Positions 9,884 to 20,767 of a stretch of DNA of 64,000 bases are shown one piece after another. Made by a program: the position numbers and the translations under genes. The notes beneath the pieces were generated by a model. It did not search any database. It saw only the letters and a program-made list of their open reading frames with translations, and was not told the origin of the DNA. Source of the stretch: Oncomelania hupensis (taxonomy: Eukaryota; Mollusca; Gastropoda; Littorinimorpha; Pomatiopsidae). The stretch spans positions 67,484,340 to 67,548,339 of the forward strand of contig CM072519.1 of NCBI GenBank assembly GCA_036898135.1. Direction: 5' to 3'. How positions within the stretch are numbered: the stretch's first letter is position 1; every line of letters begins with the position of its first letter.

Positions 9884-10423
9884 CCCCCGTGGGGGTGCAG
9901 AGAGTTTCTGTATAAATGGAAATGTAGTGCTTTAAATTACCACTGTTTCTGTAATTCTCATGTATTCTTTCTCGTTCCTACTTTGGTCTATCTAATATCT
10001 TATTCGCTAGACCAGTCAACTCCCTTTTTTTTGAAAACTCTCCCAAAACTCCTAAGCATTGTATGGGGTCTGTTTGGTCAGCTTGGGGCTATTGGACGCT
10101 TTCTGCCAAATGGTCACTAGGGCTTTATATGGTATTGTTATTTAGAAATGTAAGGCATGTTAATATTTTATAATGATGTTTATATTTTATTTTGTTTTTT
10201 TGTTGGGGGTTCAATAAATTAGAGTAAAGCCTCAGCGTCTCCTGCATGGGCTGACTTTATTGTAAAGTGACGGACTGGTGGAATGCGTTCAGTGTTACCG
10301 TTAGAGTTGTTTCAGCAGATCTTTTGTGCAAATCGGCGGTGAGTCCTCTTTCAACTAAGTTGTGGTCCTGATTCTGCTCTTAGCAGTCCGCTGGACCCTA
10401 AAAACAATGACTAACTAACTAAA
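9884..10423 (+). mobile_element. Unclassified ~600 bp retroposon, copy 2
   Basis: Plus-strand copy of the family at 4118 and 36465. It starts CCCCCGTGGGGGTGC (hairpin), has TTTCTGTATAAATGG as TATA-like box, and ends AGTCCGCTGGACCCTAAA with an (ACTA)n tail. Flanking 12 bp segments TTTACTCCTTCA (9872-9883) and TTCACTCATTCA (10424-10435) match at ten of twelve positions, so this is an older copy. Its small frame is degraded. Confidence 0.7.
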
Positions 10424-10523
10424 TTCACTCATTCAGATAGTACAAAATGTGTGGTCTAAATAACGCCACTACTGTCATCAGTGTGCCAAATGTAGTCTAA
10501 TACAGTTTGTTCTGTAAAAAGCC

Positions 10524-11150
10524 TCACCACTGAATTAGTGTTCTTAGCCAAAGTATTGTAAGAGCAAATCAAAATGAGAGCATGCGCTGTGTGTAGGAAG
10601 TGACGTCTTTGACTGTGATGTGACATACTTTGTGACGAGGATTCTTCAATGCTTTGTGACGTGATTGTTGTTTACTGTTGGAATGTCTCCCAGAGAGCTC
10701 TGCTGAGACTGACTAGACCGTGGAACTGACGGTTGACAAAGCCTGTAAATAGATTAGACAGTTATGTGTGATCGATAGTGTTTGGAGTCAGGATGCATTG
10801 TAATTGAATGAGGGTGTGATAGAGGGTGCATGACGCATGGCATGGTTGGAACGGAGATCCCGTGTGCTTCTAGACTTAGTACCTATTTCAGTATACTGCA
10901 AAGTAAACGGCAACAGGTTTTGTCCTTGCGCGTAGTCAAACGATGAAATCTCAGCATTCAGGATCTTAACAGCACGTGCCATAGAAAGCGTCGGTTCATA
11001 CTCTCATTCGAAGAGTTACGTTTTGCTCTGTTGTACCTAATGTACGATTGTGTGTATGTGTATGTGGGTGTGTGTTTGTGTGTGTGAGTGATGTGTGCGC
11101 GCGCGTGTGTGTATGGGTGTTTGTGTGTGTGTGCAGAAAGAAACGGCTAC
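10524..11150. other. No supported gene; short GT tract
   Basis: Nothing recognisable except GT/TG repeats at about 11,047-11,133. TGACGTC- and TGTGACG-type motifs cluster at 10,600-10,665, but I cannot assign a function. Confidence 0.4.
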
Positions 11151-11156
11151 AACTTC

Positions 11157-12675
11157 CAGTGTTTCCCAAAACGCACATGTGTGCGTCAGAAACGCACAAA
11201 AACTGAAAAAGGACGCATGAAAAAAAAATGGTGCGTCACAAGGGACGCAACGTTTTTTTTTGTTTTTTTTTTACTGCCGTTATGTAACCTGGCACCTCTG
11301 TATTGCGTACGAACAGCGTCAAACGCGCGATGAAAAGTAGCGATGCTTTGCATCGATACTATTTTCATAAGGATCCATCCGTTTAGGAAAGTATCGCTAT
11401 TTTTCTCAAAAGGATCGCACATTTTCTCAAATGGAACGCAAATTGCGAAAGTATCGATGCTTTCTGAAAAGTATCGATGCAAAGCATCGCTACTTTTTAA
11501 AACGTATCGATACTTTGCATCGATACTTTAGCTCGAGCAGTTTCATCGCGCAGTTCCGAAGTTTACCGAGGCGAAACACGCTGTTTCTGCAAAACTGAAA
11601 TCGGTCAAGCTAATGAAATAATATACATGTATTATGTAACATTCCGCAGTTCCAATTGTCCTTTGCAGAGCAAATTAATTAAGAAATATAACAGGTCTCT
11701 CTTCAAGTTCTCTCATTCGATCGTCGATAATTTCAATCGCATCCATCTTCCCGCCTCAAGTAACGCAAAACGAAAGGAAAGCAAGCAGATTGGCGCGATT
11801 GCCTGTTTTGTGTTCCGCTTTAGTTCCGATCAAACTTTTGGAAAATTTGCATACTGTGTATTCGGAAGAACTCGGAAATGCGCGATGAAAAGGATCGATC
11901 TTTTCGTAACGGAGGATGCAAAGTAGCGATACTTTTCAAACAGTATCGACGCAAAGCATCGCTACGTTTCATCGCGCGTTTGACCCTGTTCGTACGCCAT
12001 ACCTCTGAGCTATCGTGCGCCCGAGCCGAGTAAGCGCGGTGATCTCCCCAACCCACTGACCGCGCTGACACGCATGCGCAGACTTTTTGTTTGCTTCCGA
12101 AAAGCTGAAACATGTCGCTCGACACATGGCTACGGAAAACGATAACCAGCAGAAATGCGGAAGACGATGCAATCGTTGAATGTTGAATCATCATTTTCAG
12201 TTCTCCCTAGACTAGGCATTGACGATCTTGTCTGTAATACGCAGTTGAACAGATTTTTTGGTCTATTTTTTTTTCTTCTGGTCATCGACTTAGTCCCCTC
12301 TAACACTAACTGCTTTTACAGAGACAATTTGTCAGTACATGCAGATTGATGTGTGTAAATTGTCGTAGGCCTATGACCATTTCATGTTTGTTCTATGGTC
12401 ATTTTATGTAATTTTAAGGTTCCTCTAGTCAATGATGGATTCCTTTGTAACATTTATCAGAACAGTATTCCTTTTGTTGTGTTGCTTGTTTTATGGCTAT
12501 TCATAATTTTCAATAAAGTTGCATTGAAAACTAAGCTTTGTTTGACTTTAAGGCGTATTTGTGTGTCCGTGATGTTGGTAAACAAAATCAAGGTAAATGT
12601 AGGAATTGTAAGGGGACTATCAAATTTTGTAAGGGGACTCTTGAAATTTTGAAAAATAAGCTGTGGGAAACACTG
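11157..12675. mobile_element. hAT-like non-autonomous element with 5 bp duplication
   Basis: Terminal repeats are CAGTGTTTCCC and GGGAAACACTG. They are flanked by the exact 5 bp duplication ACTTC (11152-11156 and 12676-12680). The left subterminal region repeats ACGCAC/GTGCGTC motifs. The right one has AAGGGGACTCTTGAAATTTTG. A 475 bp relative with the same end features lies at 19100-19574. Without the nested 701 bp element it would be about 0.8 kb. No transposase is visible. Confidence 0.7.
11301..12001. mobile_element. 701 bp TIR element with 6 bp duplication, nested
   Basis: The left end TATTGCGTACGAACAGCGTC and the complement of the right end, TATGGCGTACGAACAGGGTC, begin inverted repeats of about 60 bp with few mismatches (11301-11362 and 11940-12001). 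CCTCTG flanks both ends (11295-11300 and 12002-12007). The interior carries several copies of the palindrome-like TATCGATGCAAAGCATCG. I do not recognise the superfamily and see no coding capacity. Confidence 0.65.
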
Positions 12676-12859
12676 ACTTCTACAGTGTACATGCAATCGT
12701 CCCACAGTCATCGTCCAGTTAAGGGTTTTCTATTCAGTTCTGGAGCCCCGATGTCCGCGCCAGGCGGATGGATTCGGATAATGGTCCCTGCTAGATATCT
12801 CTATACGTGTTAACTCGACTGAAATATTTGATTTCGCCCAGCTTTGAATGGTGGAAAAA

Positions 12860-12926
12860 TCGGGGTCGCCAATAATGTGAGCCGGGTCCTTACCGTTTCA
12901 AAGTTGATCTATTCCCAAACTGTGTG
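12860..12926 (-). repeat. Possible primer-binding-site region of an LTR element
   Basis: On the minus strand ATTATTGGCGACCCCGATTTTTCC resembles the LTR/PBS junction of a gypsy element (TGGCGACCCCGA). It abuts, but does not clearly match, the LTR that starts at 12927. Region 12,676-12,860 otherwise shows nothing I can name. Confidence 0.3.
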
Positions 12927-13317
12927 TGTTACACTCGATGTTGTTTTTCTCTATCAGTAGTTGATTCAGCCCCGATGCTTGAAATCCTGATACGTGTAAC
13001 TCAGATTCGTTTATCCACGCAACCCGTTCAATCATCAACAAGGCAGGAGTCGTCGTACAAAGTTTTCCACTTTTATTCAGCACACATCAACAACTGCATA
13101 CAATCGCTCAATCGCTTTTTCCACTCTACAATTCTCAACTATCAACTTTCCACTTTTTACAACTTTCTCAACTCTAACACAACAGCTCTCGCAACTTTCA
13201 ACTCTTTCTTATTTTGAAACAGTGCTGCACTTATATAGTCTCTCTCTACTCCAGAACAAGCGAGAATACCCCCGCATGAAAGACCACAACCAATCAAAAC
13301 AAATTTCATCATCACTG
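12927..13317 (-). repeat. Gypsy LTR fragment (LTR family of the 60 kb element)
   Basis: On the minus strand it ends in ATCGAGTGTAACA and contains GGGGCTGAATC, GGATAAACGAATC and GAATAAAAGTGGAAAAC (polyadenylation region), as in the LTR at 60254-60860. It is truncated where it meets a second copy at 13318. Confidence 0.65.
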
Positions 13318-14351
13318 TGTTACACTCGATCGATGTTGGTGTTTTTGTATCAGTATCTGATTCAGCCCCGATGCTTGAAATCCTGATAGGTGTAACTCTG
13401 ATTCGTTTATCCACGCAGCCTGTCCAATCATCAACAAGTCAGGAGTAGTCGTATGAAGTTTTCAAACTTTATTATTTATTATTATTTATTTAATCGTTCT
13501 TATATAGCGCTTTTCCAGCTCAAGAGCTGCTCAAGGCGCTGGCCGATACAGGATCAAACTCAAGCCGCCCGAGACGCCCACCGCAGCCTTTGGGCGCATG
13601 GTCTGACGCCCGGACAACTGAGCACAATCCTGGGCAGCCAGGGATGGGGGAGAAGGACCTAGGTGCATGCTGGGTGTGTTCTTGTCACCGGCACTCACCC
13701 GTCTAGGACATGAGCGTCGGGATCTTTAAAGTCCGTTATGATGGTATGTATGCGACACAGACTAGACCTCGGTTTATACTCTCATCCGAAGGAGTAGGAA
13801 AACAGGAGTAAAGTGTCTTTCCCAGGGACACAACAAAATGGCCCGGCCAGGGCTCGAACCCGGGACCTTCAGATCCGCAAGCCGAAGCACTACCATTAGA
13901 CCACAGTGCCTCTATTCAGCGTTCATCAACAACTGCATACAATCGCCTTTTCACTCTCAACTTTTCACAACTATCAACTATCAACACACACACAGGGCAT
14001 CCATTTTATAGTTTTTCTCTCGATCGAGATAACGTCAGAATGTTCCCGATGACGCTTTACCACCAATCAAACTAAAGTTCGTCATCACTGACTTACGTCA
14101 TACATCTTTCTTCACATTCCAAGAATGTTCTCAAATATTTACATTTATCGGGAATCTTCGATCGACCGTAGAGAACTCTCCAATAACATCGACCAACGAA
14201 AATCATCAACGCTATACAAAGCCTCCTCTAACAACCATGCAAACTCAAATCAAAGGTAAATACACTCTATCATTGAATACTTTGCAAAGCGAAACGATTA
14301 GATCTATAGTGCGCGTTTCAGACATACTATCCCTCGCGTTTCAACGTAACA
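13318..14351 (-). repeat. Gypsy 3' LTR (minus strand), split by a SINE
   Basis: Minus-strand LTR running from TGTTACGTTGAAACGC (14351) to GAGTGTAACA (13318), both matching the LTR at 60254. The SINE at about 13,476-13,912 sits beside the TTTATT polyadenylation region. GAGTGGGGGGTTA lies immediately upstream on the minus strand (14352-14364). It looks like a polypurine tract and identifies this as the 3' LTR of a minus-oriented element. Confidence 0.65.
13476..13912 (-). mobile_element. tRNA-derived SINE (~440 bp)
   Basis: Read on the minus strand the head is GGCACTGTGGTCTAATGGTAG followed by box B GGTTCGAGCC. The body includes ACTCTCATCCGAAGG and CATGAGCGTCGGGATC in complement. It ends in GGCGCTTGAGC-type stem sequence, AAGCGCTATATAAGAACGATTAAATAAATAA. 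Related partial copies lie at 105-335, 51,235-51,400 and 58,430-58,690. Confidence 0.7.
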
Positions 14352-14364
14352 TAACCCCCCACTC
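14352..14364 (-). promoter_or_regulatory. Polypurine tract of minus-strand gypsy element
   Basis: The complement reads GAGTGGGGGGTTA and directly precedes the LTR start TGTTACG. This is the position where plus-strand DNA priming occurs in LTR retrotransposons. Confidence 0.5.
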
Positions 14365-14548
14365 AAGAAGAAATTTACCCAATTTCTTTCAACAACGTTG
14401 AAACGTAATGCACAAACAAAGTCCAGAATTAAAACTTATTTCATCCGTCTGGATACTGTCAATGTTCTCAGTTTATATACACAAAGTCAATGGTTTTCAT
14501 CTTCAAGTCTGTTTGGATATTGCCAATGTTCTCAGTTCATTCACACAG

Positions 14549-14869
14549 TCAATGTTCTTTCATTCGCAAGGAATCGACGCCCTCGTCTGTTACGGCTGTC
14601 ATCGGCCCGGGGTCAAAGACAGTGATCTTGTGGACTTTCCTGGAGTCAGTGCATCCTCTGTTGTCTCCTTCTTCCATCGAATATCCGATGAAGTCGACGT
14701 TGTCAGCTCCCAGAACGCACTTGCTGGGTCTCACGGTCAGGTTGGCTTTTGTGAGACGGTAAAACAGCTCTCTCAAGGTCTGCAGATGCTCTTCCCAGGT
14801 GTGGGTGTGGACTAGCAGGTCGTCCCAGTAACACACGACGTTGTCCATCCCATTGAGCATCTTCCTCAT
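14549..14869 (-). pseudogene. Ty3/gypsy reverse transcriptase fragment, scrambled order
   Basis: The minus-strand frame begins at MRKMLNGMDN, then VVCYWDDLLVHTHTWEEHL (the catalytic DD box), then FYRLTKANLTVRPSKCVLGADNVDFIGY. Directly after this comes CTDSRKVHKITVFDPGPM. In gypsy RTs that last segment (CVDFRKLN.. type) lies upstream of the DD box, so the fragment joins RT parts in the wrong order. It lies between LTR segments of the 60 kb family, on the same strand. It is a non-functional relic, probably of the same lineage as the element at 60254. Confidence 0.65.
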
Positions 14870-14885
14870 TCCTCTCTTCAGGGTA

Positions 14886-15227
14886 GCTCCGCTATCCCTC
14901 GCGTTTCAACCTAACACACTGTCTCACGTCATACCACCTTATTTGGGATGGAAGCTTCTATAGTTACCACTAGAATTATCCATACGTTTCGATCGATAGT
15001 AAACAACCAACTCTGGAAAATTCTCAAATAATATCGACCAACTAAAATTACCAACGTTATACAAAGCTTCTTCTAATAACAACGCAAAATCAAATCAAAG
15101 ATGCACTCTGTTACTGCACGCTTAGCAAAATAAAACGATCTATCTAACGCTCGCGTCACACACGCTAGACTACCATCGCGCGCGTTTCACACGTAAGCCT
15201 ACCATCGCAGGCGTCTCTAACGTAACA
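14886..15227 (-). repeat. Gypsy LTR 5' half (minus strand), rearranged
   Basis: The segment contains CCCTCGCGTTTCAACCTAACAC and then sequence that parallels 14,090-14,351 (ATCGACCAACTAAAATTACC, TATACAAAGCTTC), ending TAACGTAACA at 15227. It looks like another copy of the same LTR family joined within the cluster. Confidence 0.5.
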
Positions 15228-15432
15228 GTGTGTAAAGGTTATTTTAGACCAGTATTCGTGTTGTAATTCTTATGGTTTTCTTCCTCCTAAATGTTGTGAG
15301 TTTGTATAAGGTCATTTAAAAAGAAAATCTGTTCAAACTTTTACAATAGCAGTATGACCATAGATGAGTGTTTGAATCCAGATATTCTTTCGGCGAAAGT
15401 TCCACTTCACATCTTGCATCTTTTACCCTAAA

Positions 15433-15484
15433 CAATCATCTGTGGTGCCCCAACGACTTCAGAGTTCCGGGTTAGGATAGGATA
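15433..15484 (+). repeat. RTE-type LINE, terminal 50 bp
   Basis: ATCATCTGTGGTGCCCCAACGACTTC..GGGTTAGGATAGGATAG is the extreme 3' end of the RTE family, a very short 5'-truncated insertion. Confidence 0.7.
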
Positions 15485-15681
15485 GAGTACGATATATTTA
15501 AAATTCCAATTTGAAGTTGCAGAACTCAAGATTCTAGATTTCATCCTATTACTCACACATTTTTTAAATTTGTTATCTGTGACGGGAAAATCGATTTAAC
15601 CTATGACTGTGATTTGTTTGGCTATATCGGATTTTGTTTAGAGTAAAGCAAATTAATGTGTTGTTGTTTTGGTTTGTTTTA

Positions 15682-16060
15682 AATACACGCATATGGCACT
15701 TCAGTCCTGATCTACATTTGTTTTTTTGTTTTTTTAGTTTGTTTGTTTTTTCTAAACAACTCTTCTTCTTCTCTTTAACTGAAAATCGGGTTTTAGTACA
15801 CAATAACCTTTACATAAAGGGTCGACGTCTCCGATCGAGTTCACTAGTAATTATAGTGAAACTTACCTTTTAAAATACACTCATGTGGCACTTCAGTCCT
15901 GATCTACATTTGTTTTTTCTTTGGTTTTTTGTTTTTTTAGTTTGATTGTTTTTTCTAAATAACTCTTCTTCTTCTCTTTAAATGAAAATCGGGTTTTAGT
16001 ACACAATAACCTTTACGTAAGGGGTCGACGTCTCCGAGTTGACTAGTAATTATATTTCGT
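15682..16060. repeat. Tandem duplication, two ~190 bp units
   Basis: Unit 1 (15682-15866) and unit 2 (15879-16060) both run GGCACTTCAGTCCTGATC, a T-rich stretch, CTCTTCTTCTTCTCTTTAA, AAAATCGGGTTTTAGTACAC, AATAACCTTTAC, GGGTCGACGTCTCCGA. A few substitutions separate them. No coding sense. Confidence 0.8.
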
Positions 16061-16379
16061 TAGGTGTCATTCGGCGTCACTTGATACAACAGGCACAAAC
16101 TGAATCGCACAGAGTCACATACGGCAAAGCCTTGTAGTTGCAGCATAGGCTGGCCGTGTGAGGTCACGCTCTGCTGACGTTATGTGCGTGCGCCTATAGG
16201 TTTTCTAAGGGAGATCACTCACAAAATGCTAGTAGCAGACGGTTTTTAGAACGCTCGTGCATGCGCGACGTTTAGATTCAAATTTCTCCTATATCAGACT
16301 TACAAATATGCATGAGTATAAATATATAATCAAATATTCACATCTTAGCGGAAGATAAATATTTTATTAAGTCGTTTCC

Positions 16380-16565
16380 TTCGCAATTTGTGTGTATGTG
16401 TGTGTATGGTGTGTATGGGTGGGTGTGTTGTGTGTGTGTGTATGGTGTGTATGTGTGTATGGTGTGTAGGTGTGTGTGTGTGTATGGTGTGTAGGTGTGT
16501 GTGTGTTGTATGTGTGTGTGTATGGTGTGTAGGTGGGGGTGTGTGTATGGGGGAGGGGGGAGTGT
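16380..16565. repeat. (GTGTGTATG)n microsatellite
   Basis: GT tract with regular ATGG interruptions, ending in a G-rich stretch. Region 16,570-17,030 after it has no supported feature. Confidence 0.85.
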
Positions 16566-17032
16566 GATTGAGGGGGATCAGAATCTTTAAATAGGTTAAT
16601 GTGGACCAATATGATTGTTATAGCTTCAATACTTGAAATAGTCTAACATTAGTCCGCGCCAAATGTCGGTCGGTCTGTTGCTCATTATACCTCAAGAACC
16701 CCAGGACAGATTTTGACCAAACCTCACAGGAACTTACTAAGGCTAGTAGTGTCCAGCTTTAAGTGCTATTTACCTCAAAGGTCATTGGTTTTTATGATTT
16801 TTTGCTTTTCATTGCTTTGCTTACAGGTTCTTGATCTCAAGGCCAAGCATCCTGTCGCACTCAGTTTGTCTGGTCCGTCAGTCGTCGATATGTCGGTCGG
16901 TATTTAAGGTGTTGTATTATCGTTGTCGTTGTTGTATTATTGTTGTTGTCCTTTCAGCTTTCAGTATTTTAAAATGTGGACCGCACCGGCGCCCTAAGTA
17001 AAGGAAAAAAAGTGTCCCCGTAAACTTTCAGT

Positions 17033-17345
17033 CTTGAAGAGGAAGGCGTTTGGGACCCCCTTTCCTCTAGGCCAGCTTAATGATGGCGATGTCTATCTCC
17101 TCTCCTTCGCTGCTTTACCTTCCCCGGTTCTAAACAGACCCAGCTACCCATTCACAGCTGGGTGGACTGGGGTGGGTCGTGCGCTGTTTTGCAATCTTTT
17201 CTTTTTGTGTGTCCTTTGTTTGGTTGCATTCCAAGCACGGTCACCCATCCAAGCATTAACCCAGCCCGACGTTGCTTAACATCAATCATTGCTAGCCTGT
17301 GCCTCGAACCATTGCACTATTGTGCCAGCGCTCTAAGCACTGCGC
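17033..17345 (-). mobile_element. SINE with tRNA-like and 5S rRNA-derived segments
   Basis: On the minus strand the head (17345-17281) has GGCGCAGTGCTTAGAGCGC and GGTTCGAGGC, a tRNA box B-like motif. It is followed (17280-17225) by GTTAAGCAACGTCGGGCTGG and GCTTGGATGGGTGACCGTGC, clearly like the 3' half of 5S rRNA with its internal promoter. The body includes CAGCTGTGAATGGGTAGCTG and GGGGAAGGTAAAGCAGCGAAG. Relatives lie at 22,020-22,290 and 43,958-44,003, with a body-only piece at 50,850-50,960. Confidence 0.7.
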
Positions 17346-17814
17346 CGTTGCACCACCATCAAATTAAATCGTACGGACCATGCATTAAGGCACATCAAGA
17401 AAAAAAAAAGGTTCCATACTAAAAGACTGTAAACGAAACAGCTCCTACTATCTTTCCTTTCAGCTGTCAGTGTTTAGTGCTAAAGAAGATTGAAGAAAAG
17501 GTAACGAAAGACCGCAAGAAGATCAGAGGACAAGATTGATCGCATCGTTAAGGTCACAGATGAACGGTTAAGTCCATCTTTTTCAATCGATTTCAGAACA
17601 CTTTCCCCATCTTGTCGGTAGCCCCTTTAATAATGATGGTTAATATACGTCTAGACAGCTTGGATCCGAGAATTCTGAGCGTTGAAAAATGATATAGTAA
17701 TAGTAGTCTTGTAAGCACACTAGAAGAACTCTAGCAAGAGAGGCGTACAGACAGAGAGACAGACACCATAATTACGGTAATAAGGGAAGAGATGCGACTG
17801 GGAGGAGGGCGGGG

Positions 17815-17945
17815 GTGAGGGGGAAAGGAGGAGACTGGGGTTGGGGGTGAAGGTTAGGGGTGAAGGTTAGGGTGAGGGTTGGGGTGGAGGTTAGGGTGAG
17901 GGTTGGGGGTGGAGGTTAGGGTAAGGGTTGGGGGTGGAGGTTAGG
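17815..17945. repeat. G-rich minisatellite (GGGTGAGGGTTGGGGGTGGA-type)
   Basis: About five units of GGTTAGGGTGAGGGTTGGGG-like sequence. The G runs could form quadruplexes. The TTAGGG resemblance is only partial. Confidence 0.75.
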
Positions 17946-18315
17946 GGATGAAGAGAGAAGACCAGCTATCAAAAGAAACCAGATGAAAATGTGGGGAAAA
18001 TGTCAGCACATTCTTTTGGACTAAGCCGTTGAACTGGACTAATGGATTGTACATTGCATCAAGGCTTCCACAGGCTGTGGGAAACGCGGATTAGGAAAAA
18101 TCCCAAACTCATTCTGCATGCAATCCTAGTCTCTTGTCCCACTCACTCTATATGTTTTATCAAATATCCTTCTTTAAAAAATAAAAAACAAAACAGTTCG
18201 AAGGGATTGTTTACTTATGGCGAAAACGGCTTTACCTTAAAATTCGTATTTGTTATAAACAACGATGAAATGGGCTTTGGTTGCTCAAACGCTCAAGTTT
18301 GAATTTTTCATTTCG
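17946..18315. other. No supported gene
   Basis: AT-moderate sequence with only short chance reading frames; nothing recognised. Confidence 0.4.
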
Positions 18316-18323
18316 ATTCTGAC

Positions 18324-18903
18324 TAGAGCTGGGTACCGTGGGTCAAAGTCGTACCGGTATTATCGCGGTTTTTTAGGTCGTATCGGCATTTCGTACAGGT
18401 ATAACGCGATTTCGAGTGTTACAATCGAATGGGATATGGCACTGACAGTAGTGACCGCCGCAAAAAGAAAGATTGGCATGCACTTCAAAACAGTTTTAAA
18501 TAACCACATTTCCATAGAAACTGAAGCTTTCTTATTGCTTGAACGCCTTCAAAACAAATTGTGATAAATCACTGTGTAGACCACAAAATCAAAATAAAAC
18601 AAAAACATTCAACGGAAAAGGTCTTTAAGAACTTTAAGAGTTCAGAAGGATTGGCGACTGGTACCATGCTCAAGCACGTGGATAAGCTACTGTTCTTAAA
18701 AGTTCTTCTTCAAGAACAGCTGCCTATCCACGTGTTTGGGCTTTAGGCTCGCTCTCTGAGCGGACAAAATGTCGCCCACTGTCGCGTTAGGTGTTGTCCT
18801 GATTTCCCAGTATACCGGACCTTGGACACCCGCACCGGTATACCGTACCGTCGCGTTTCCGAACCTGGATACAGTTACGTATCGGTAAAACCGCCCAGAC
18901 CTA
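18324..18903. mobile_element. hAT-like MITE, 580 bp
   Basis: The left end TAGAGCTGGGTACCG and the complement of the right end, TAGGTCTGGGCGGTTTTACCG, are imperfect inverted repeats. ATTCTGAC (18316-18323) and GTTCTGAC (18904-18911) form an 8 bp duplication with one mismatch, as expected for hAT. CGGTA/TACCG motifs recur in both subterminal regions. An inner hairpin (about 18,674-18,735) pairs CACGTGGATA..GTTCTT with AAGAACAG..TATCCACGTG. Confidence 0.7.
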
Positions 18904-19049
18904 GTTCTGACATTCAGTGATTGCCCTTTTTAATGGAACATCAATACCTAAACCGTGACGGTGTGACCTTTGATCCTATTTCTGGCTGAATCACACGGCT
19001 TGAAGAGTGCGTCTTTAATGTGAGAGGTGGGGTGGAGGGAGGAGGGGTT

Positions 19050-19709
19050 ATCATATCCTGTCCTATCCGATCCTATCCTATCCTATCACGGAACTCGAAC
19101 AGTGTTCCCGATTACGCACAGTAGTGCGTCAATTACGCACAAAATATGAAAAATGACGCAGGAAAATTTGCATGCGTGCGTCCTGTGGACGCACACATTT
19201 TTTGGGAATCGCTGAAGTCATAAATACGACCAACGAGTGGCGAACTAATTCACGGCATAATCAGAATCAGAACCCAACTGAGACTGCCATTGCAGACGAT
19301 TAAAGATTGTGTCGGGAGTTGTCGTCCTTAAAAATCGCATGCGCACGCATTGTAAACTTCCTCCAAGCAATACATTCACTGAACAAAAGAAATCTTCGTT
19401 AATCCATTTTTTGATTCTATCATACACGATCATGTCACTTCTGACTTGGTTGACTGGGCCCAAAACCCGTTCGTCCACCGATTTGGGGACTCTCAAAATT
19501 TGCACAAGGACTCTTAAAATTTTATACCTTGGAGTCCCAAGGACTCTCATTTTTTGTGTGTGGAGGGAACACTGCTCGAAAGTCGTTGGGGCACCACAGA
19601 TAATCGTTTAACAAGAGTACTCCATCTTTCTCTGTCCTCATGGGTTCACTCAGTGTCAAGCCCGTCCATTCACGAATATTGTCCTCTCCACTCCTTGTTC
19701 TGTCTCCAG
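19050..19709 (-). pseudogene. RTE-type LINE 3' end, split by a hAT-like element
   Basis: The TATCC repeats (19050-19086) and CACGGAACTCGAA, then from 19575 CTCGAAAGTCGTTGGGGCACC and GTTTAACAAGAGTACTCCATC, are the complement of the RTE 3' end. The 475 bp element at 19100-19574 interrupts it. Confidence 0.75.
19100..19574. mobile_element. hAT-like element, 475 bp, 6 bp duplication
   Basis: CAGTGTTCCCGATTACGCACA starts the element and TGTGTGGAGGGAACACTG ends it. CTCGAA is duplicated exactly (19094-19099 and 19575-19580). The left interior repeats ACGCAC/GTGCGTC; the right interior repeats GGACTCTYAAAATTT. Both features are shared with 11157-12675, so the two are one family. Confidence 0.75.
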
Positions 19710-20246
19710 GGGGAGGCGAGCGTGGTATATGTTACGATTGAGACGCGTACGATAGATCCGATCATTTTGTTTTGCAAAGCATGCAATGATAGCCTAGATT
19801 TAACTTTGATTTGATTTTGCGCTGGTGCTAGAAGCAGCTTTGTATAATGTTGATAATTTTGGTCCGTCGATATTGTCGAGATCTTTAATTACTTGTATAT
19901 TGTCGACCAAAGCTTCGAGATAGATCTGGTAATAGCTAAGCGATTCTCCTAACCTAATGACGTAAGACAGTGCATAGTTCCGGTGACGAGTTTTATTTTG
20001 ATTGGGCGTTGTTGCGCCATGCTGGAATGTTTTAACTTTTCTCGATTGCAGAGAAGCTATATAAGTAATGCACTGTCTGCTTGTAGAAGTGATTTATTAT
20101 AATTTTTGAAGATTATTATTGAAGTGATTTTCGGAAAGCGATCTTATATGCAGTTGTCGATGTTTGCTGAATATAGTTGGTAAACTTTATACCGCGACTC
20201 CTGCCTTGTTGCTGAGTGAACAGGCTGCGTGGATAAACGAATTTAA

Positions 20247-20689
20247 CAGATAACAGATAACAGAACTTTATTTTGCCAGGTGACAAGCACGAGGAATACA
20301 CTTTGATGTTGACACACATCTTTATACTAAACACAATAACAAAGCCAACCACACCTTCGCGCAACCATCCACTTGCTGACACACTCATACAAGACTGGGA
20401 ATAATACTGACTGGAATTTAGTAGAAACAGAATGATCAAATCAAATAGACACACACATCCACACACACGTGCGCGCTCTTCTCCGTTATCTCTCGCTCTC
20501 TCAATTCTCTTCTCTTCTCTTACACAAGCACTCTACATACATCTATAAATTCTTTCTCTATCATTTCCTCTCTACTCTCTCTCTCTCTGTCTCTCTCTTC
20601 CTCTCTTTCTATCTCTGTCTTTCTTTCACTCTCTCACTTCCCCCCTCCCTCTGTCTCTCTCTGTCTCTCTGTCTCTCTGTCTCTCTCTG

Positions 20690-20767
<78 letters not shown>

